This document shows positions 19,667-22,928 of a stretch of DNA of 22,928 nucleotides, in pieces. Source of the stretch: Gamarada debralockiae. Lineage: Eukaryota > Ascomycota > Leotiomycetes > Helotiales > Hyphodiscaceae. A program made the position numbers and the translations under genes. Within the stretch, counting starts at the first letter, position 1; the number at the start of each line of letters is the position of its first letter. Under the pieces are notes generated by a model that made no database searches, was not told the origin of the DNA, and saw only the letters and a program-made list of their open reading frames with translations. Location: NCBI GenBank assembly GCA_002803225.1, contig NXFV01000218.1, positions 1-22,928 of the forward strand. Direction: 5' to 3'.

Positions 19667-20512
19667 ATGGCATCAAAGTAAGACATTTTCTCGCCTGCTC
19701 TCCCCTCATTATTACGACTTTCGATATTGGCGCTCGCTCTCACCTTGCCGGCGCCTGTCTCAACATTTCTCCTTTTCTGATTTGCCTGTATCTATGAGCC
19801 CCCTCTCCAGCGCCTCATCTCATTTGAGCTTCTTGAGCAAAGCCTGATTAACACGTGTCCGCACGCAGTAGATTTGGGAGCTCACAACTCCATCAACGAG
19901 ATCCACGGAGCGCGCTCTTCGAGAACTACAATGGTGGCGCGAATAACAACCGAACCGCGAGCTCGAGTCCAAGGCCAGGCGGGTATGCAGGCGGTTATGG
20001 ATATACGGGAGGTGCGAATGGATCTTCTGGATTAGGAGCTGGATTGGGAGAGAAGCCGAGCTATAGACCTGCTACACCGAATTCGAAGTACGTTGGACAC
20101 TTTGTTGGGAAAGCCTGGGAAGAACCGAGGGAGGGTTTGCTGACTCGGGGGATGATCTAGGGGTCAGTACAGCGACGCGGTTCTGAATGAACTGGAGAGC
20201 CAGAATGATGGACAAGTGGAGGGCATAATGGGCAAGGTCAGGCAGTTGAAGGATGTAAGGTCTCCACATCGTGAGTAAGAGACAACAGTGCTGACAGATG
20301 GGAAGATGACCATAGCTATCGGCGACGAAATCCGAGACTCCTCAGCGCTGGCAGAGAAAATGAACGACTCTTTCGATAATACAAGGCTTCGATTACGAGG
20401 CACGATGAACAGGATGTTGTTGATGGCAGAAAGGACCGGTGTTGGATGGAAGGTCTGGCTTGCGTTCTTTGCGGCCGTGGGCTTTTTATTCTTCTACGTT
20501 TGGGTCTTCTAG
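19667..20512 (+). CDS. BET1: ER-Golgi SNARE Bet1
   Basis: Four exons, 19667-19677, 19869-20087, 20161-20254 and 20306-20512; 176 aa. Exon 1 carries only three codons plus two bases (ATG GCA TCA AA), spliced over a 191-nt intron to give MASNRFGSSQLHQRDPRSAL, the usual fungal Bet1 N-terminus. Intron 2 (73 nt) restores PNSKGQYSDAVLNELESQN. Intron 3 (51 nt, GTAAGG donor, CTGAC branch) appears to end at a GGAAG acceptor and restores QLKDMTIAIGDEIRDSSALA. The N-terminal ~75 residues are Gly/Ser-rich. The Qc-SNARE helix covers about 84-150 (LRLRGTMNRMLLMAERTG at its end), and a C-terminal membrane anchor spans 155-176 (GWKVWLAFFAAVGFLFFYV). Bet1 acts in COPII vesicle fusion with Bos1, Sed5 and Sec22/Ykt6. 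It converges with the APC/C subunit gene 184 bp downstream. Confidence 0.93.
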
Positions 20513-20695
20513 GATCGCAGATCTTGGCTCACGCTGTTCTTGAGAGCTAGGAAACAGCATTGCATGATACGATCATGTTGGGAGGCGTTCGGGATGAGGG
20601 CTTGTACCATAGACATTTACTGCATTGCCAGAATCGCTTTGTTAATAGTACGTATGATTCTCTGATCGTCGATTCTGCGTGGATGTGTAACGTCT

Positions 20696-21743
20696 CTATT
20701 GTCTGCTGCGCCGTCCGTCAAACCCTGCCTGCTGCTGAGGACTGCTTCCGATCTGGCTGCTTCGTGAGACGATGCTAGAGAGGTCCATGCTGTTCTGAGT
20801 TCCATCGCTCCGAACCATGCTAGCAGCAGCTCCTCTCCGGCTTCTTAATATGCCCTGCCCTTCCTCCGAGCTACCATCCTCATCGCTACTCGTCAGTTCC
20901 TCTTCTGTATCCGTGTGCTCATATCCTCCTGCATCTTCTGCCTCCGGAATATCAGCATCGAGATCAGCATCCATATCCATATCCACATCATGATCTCCTT
21001 CCCTCTGCTCACGAACCAAGTCTTCCTCCTGCAACATCTGCGATGGGTCCTCCTCATCAATCGTCGAGCCACCATCGTCGCCAAACCCCGTAGTCCTAGC
21101 TTGCTCGCCACGCACCAGAGCCTCTCTGTAAACATCATCCGGCATCCTTGAAGCCAAAACACCTCTCGGCACATCATCGCTATCATTGTCCTCATCATCA
21201 TTCTCCGAATCGTCTTCAGCATCAAGACCAGTCGTCTCCGCTTCCGGAACCTCATCATCCAAGTCCCTAACCTCCTCCATCTCTTCCTCTACTCCTCCTT
21301 GCAACAAGTCCTCAATACCTTCCGCTTCTGCTTCTGCTAATTCCTGTGCTAGGGCCTCGCGTCTCAGCGCTTCTTGGTGCTCTTCCATCTCGCGTTTCTC
21401 TTCGCGGAGTTGGTATAGAGACTTGGGGATTCCAGGCGGCTTGATCCATGAGCTGCCGTAATTTTGCACGTTTTGTTTACGTCGCTCCATGTATTCTTCG
21501 TCAAGGCGTAAGCGCGCGAGAGGCGTGCGGTGTAGTGCATGGCGGCGGTGGGAGGAGGAGCTGGCGTTTTGGCCTTGAGGGTTATTCGCCGAGGGATGGT
21601 CATTGCTTGATTCGGTGAAGTGCGTCGGAATGCTGTTGGACGCGGTGTACCAGAGAGTATGGGACTGGTCAATGTTAGAGGAGAAACAGACTGGTCATTT
21701 GGTTATGTACATCTTGTGGAGCGAGATTAGGTAGGGAGAACAT
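20696..21743 (-). CDS. Anaphase-promoting complex subunit Apc15/Mnd2
   Basis: Two exons, 21743-21711 and 21664-20696, with a 46-nt intron (GTACAT donor, CTAAC branch, ACCAG acceptor); 333 aa. The 11-residue first exon MFSLPNLAPQD joins SHTLWYTASNSIPTHF, matching the conserved fungal Apc15 N-terminus. The signature LARLRLDEEYMERRKQNVQ spans residues 60-78, followed by WIKPPGIPKSLYQLREEKRE and a helical Glu-rich segment (EEHQEALRREALAQELAEAE). The rest is acidic and low-complexity (DDSENDDEDNDSDD; DMDMDADLDADIPEAED), with a short Ser-rich tail. In the family, Apc15/Mnd2 is a small subunit of the APC/C that controls mitotic-checkpoint-complex turnover, and in yeast meiosis Mnd2 restrains Ama1. 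An ATG at 21490 would drop the conserved N-terminus, so the spliced start is preferred. Confidence 0.85.
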
Positions 21744-22283
21744 GGTGGTGGTATTGTTGGGTTCGATAAGTGATCGTGTAACCAGTATACACAAATAAAG
21801 GACGTTGATGTTCGCGTCGCAAGAGAACCACGAGGCTGTGAACTTCGCTAAAATGATCCCTGCAAACACTGAACTGGAGTTCAGCCTTGTAATAGCCTCA
21901 CGAACATCAATTGCTTGCTATTTTGATATCTTGCACTTTTGAAGCAAGTATTTAAGTTCAGCTATTGGGTTTAATGAGATTCTCCAATTCTATCAACGAT
22001 AGGCATAGTTGCCTCAACCCTGTATTGATCCTCAAAAAGGTGCTGAAAGTGTGTCTGTTGATCTTGGTTGATATTAGGCTCTTAGCTTGTGCTTGTGATT
22101 GAGCTTGTTGGCAAGTCGTAGTTGCTCAACAAGTTAGTGGCCTTTTCCAATTAGTGTTCGTCTCTACTCGTGCTATGCGAATGCTGGTTCTCGTTGCAGA
22201 ACTCTTACGCATTTCTATTTCGTGATTGACAAGGCTACAACCAAAGCCCCGTTATGGAAACCCTTCCCGCCAACTTCAAGGGA
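21744..22283. other. Upstream region of APC15, no gene recognised
   Basis: AT-richer sequence than the gene-rich part, containing the APC15 promoter next to 21744. Some T/C/G-rich runs (about 22050-22200) have a depleted look, possibly mutated DNA adjoining the rDNA fragment. No protein or tRNA was recognised. Confidence 0.35.
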
Positions 22284-22692
22284 GCGGATGGAAGGGGCAA
22301 CAGCTCAAAGTTGAAATCTGGCTCTTTCGGGGTCCGTGTTGTAATTTGTAGAAGATGCCCGAGTGTGGATCCGGTCTAAGTTCCTTGGAACAGGATGTCA
22401 TAGAGGATGAGAATCCCGTATGTGACTAGCTGCCTTCGCCTATATGAAGCTCTTTCGACGAGTTGAGTTGTTTGGGATGCGCCTCATAATGGGCGGTAAA
22501 TTTCATCTAAAAAGGCTAAATATTGGCCAGAGACCGATAACACATAAGTAGAGTGATCGAAAGATGAAAAGTACTTTGGAAAGAGAGTTCAACAGTACGT
22601 GAAATTATTGAAAGGGAAGCGCTTGTGACCAGACTTGCACGCGGTTAATCATCCGGTGTGCTACTGGTGCACCTGACCGCTTTCAGGCCAGT
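22284..22692 (+). rRNA. Degenerate 28S (LSU) rRNA fragment, D1-D2 region
   Basis: Matches the 5' part of fungal 28S rRNA: GGCAACAGCTCAAAGTTGAA, CTTTCGGGGTCC, GTCTAAGTTCCTTGGAACAG, GGTAAATTTCATCTAAA, AAGTAGAGTGATCGAAAGAT, GAAAGGGAAGCGCTTG. Compared with the conserved sequence as I know it, many positions changed by transition: AGCAC to AGTAC, CAGCACG to CAGTACG, ATTGTTG to ATTATTG, GATAGCGCAC to GATAACACAT. These lie largely in conserved rRNA stems, so the copy is not functional. The 5' end of 28S, 5.8S and the ITS regions are absent just upstream. Confidence 0.88.
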
Positions 22693-22928
22693 ATTAGGTG
22701 GCGGCATTGCACTGAAGGCTATAACACTCCCCGAAAGAAGCTACATTCCAAGGCCTTTATCCTGCCAGTATCCTAGCCGAAGCGCGGTCCTCGGTCCAGG
22801 TAGGCGCCATTGCACCGAGGGCTATAACACTCCCCGAAAGAAGCTACATTCCTAAGGGCTTTATCCCGCCTACCTGGACCGAGGACCGCGCTTCGGCTAG
22901 GATACTGGCAGGATAAAGGCCTTGGAAT
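22693..22928. repeat. Scrambled, inverted 28S D2 pieces with a 62-bp perfect inverted repeat
   Basis: After 22692 the LSU sequence flips to reverse-complement. Positions 22693-22762 are one reversed D2 piece (GCTATAACACTCCCCGAAAG). Positions 22763-22866 are a reversed copy of the next piece plus a second reversed copy of the first. Positions 22867-22928 return to forward orientation (GACCGAGGACCGCGCTTCGG). The arms 22745-22806 and 22867-22928 are perfect reverse complements (62 bp, 60-bp spacer), and the window stops at the end of the right arm. The two reversed D2 copies differ at several positions, so they are not simple duplicates. Confidence 0.8.

Noticed and set aside
20255..20297. Alternative BET1 intron 3 using the GTGAGT donor near 20271 and the CTGACAG acceptor
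   Set aside because: It would keep frame, but the intron would be only 27 nt and would insert VRSPHHGK into the conserved LKD-MTIAIGDEI junction.
20893..21461. Met/Arg-rich and Ser-rich ORFs over APC15 in other frames and on the opposite strand
   Set aside because: Produced by the GAT/GAA-rich acidic region of APC15 read out of frame.
1..22928. tRNA genes and CRISPR arrays
   Set aside because: I looked for T-loop GTTCGA contexts with paired acceptor stems and for regularly spaced repeats, and found none convincing. CRISPR would not be expected in a fungal genome.

Overview
This window looks like nuclear DNA of a filamentous ascomycete (Pezizomycotina). The genes have short introns of about 46-73 nt with GTAAGT-like donors and CTGAC/CTAAC branch sites. 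Gene families are typical of these fungi, such as a NACHT-WD40 NLR, a HeLo-domain HET-S homologue and a rhodanese-PTP. Scattered sequence decay looks like repeat-induced point mutation (RIP). I cannot fix the genus from the sequence alone.

Left end (1-3570): this is the most interesting part. A minus-strand NLR (short N-terminus, NACHT NTPase, WD40 repeats running off the left edge) is divergently paired with an intact plus-strand HET-S-like protein (HeLo domain plus a C-terminal amyloid region with two pseudo-repeats). The first ~31 residues of the NLR carry a third copy of the same motif. This is the layout of the Podospora het-S/nwd2 amyloid-signalling pair, in which an NLR templates the prion fold of a membrane-disrupting cell-death effector. 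Fifteen bases after the HET-S stop lies a decayed fragment of a pogo-type transposase.

Middle (4997-15082): a rhodanese-containing protein tyrosine phosphatase of the Ptp2/Ptp3/Pyp type (minus strand); a poorly supported ORF region; a frameshifted relic of a probably secreted protein (minus); and the armadillo-repeat GID/CTLH ubiquitin-ligase subunit Vid28/Gid5 (minus). The last gene is divergent from a Pho80/Pcl-type cyclin whose leader carries a short upstream ORF.

Right part (15076-21743): the cyclin, EMC10 (ER membrane complex), CHZ1 (H2A.Z-H2B chaperone, with a 13-nt micro-exon) and BET1 (ER-Golgi SNARE, four exons) are on the plus strand. The APC/C subunit Apc15/Mnd2 converges on BET1 from the minus strand. 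These are ordinary housekeeping genes, with no operon-like logic among them.

Right end (22284-22928): a degenerate 5' fragment of 28S rRNA carrying apparent C-to-T and G-to-A changes. It breaks into scrambled, inverted pieces of the D2 region and ends exactly at the tip of a 62-bp perfect inverted repeat. Together with the left edge cutting through WD40 repeats, this suggests the window is a whole contig bounded by repeats.
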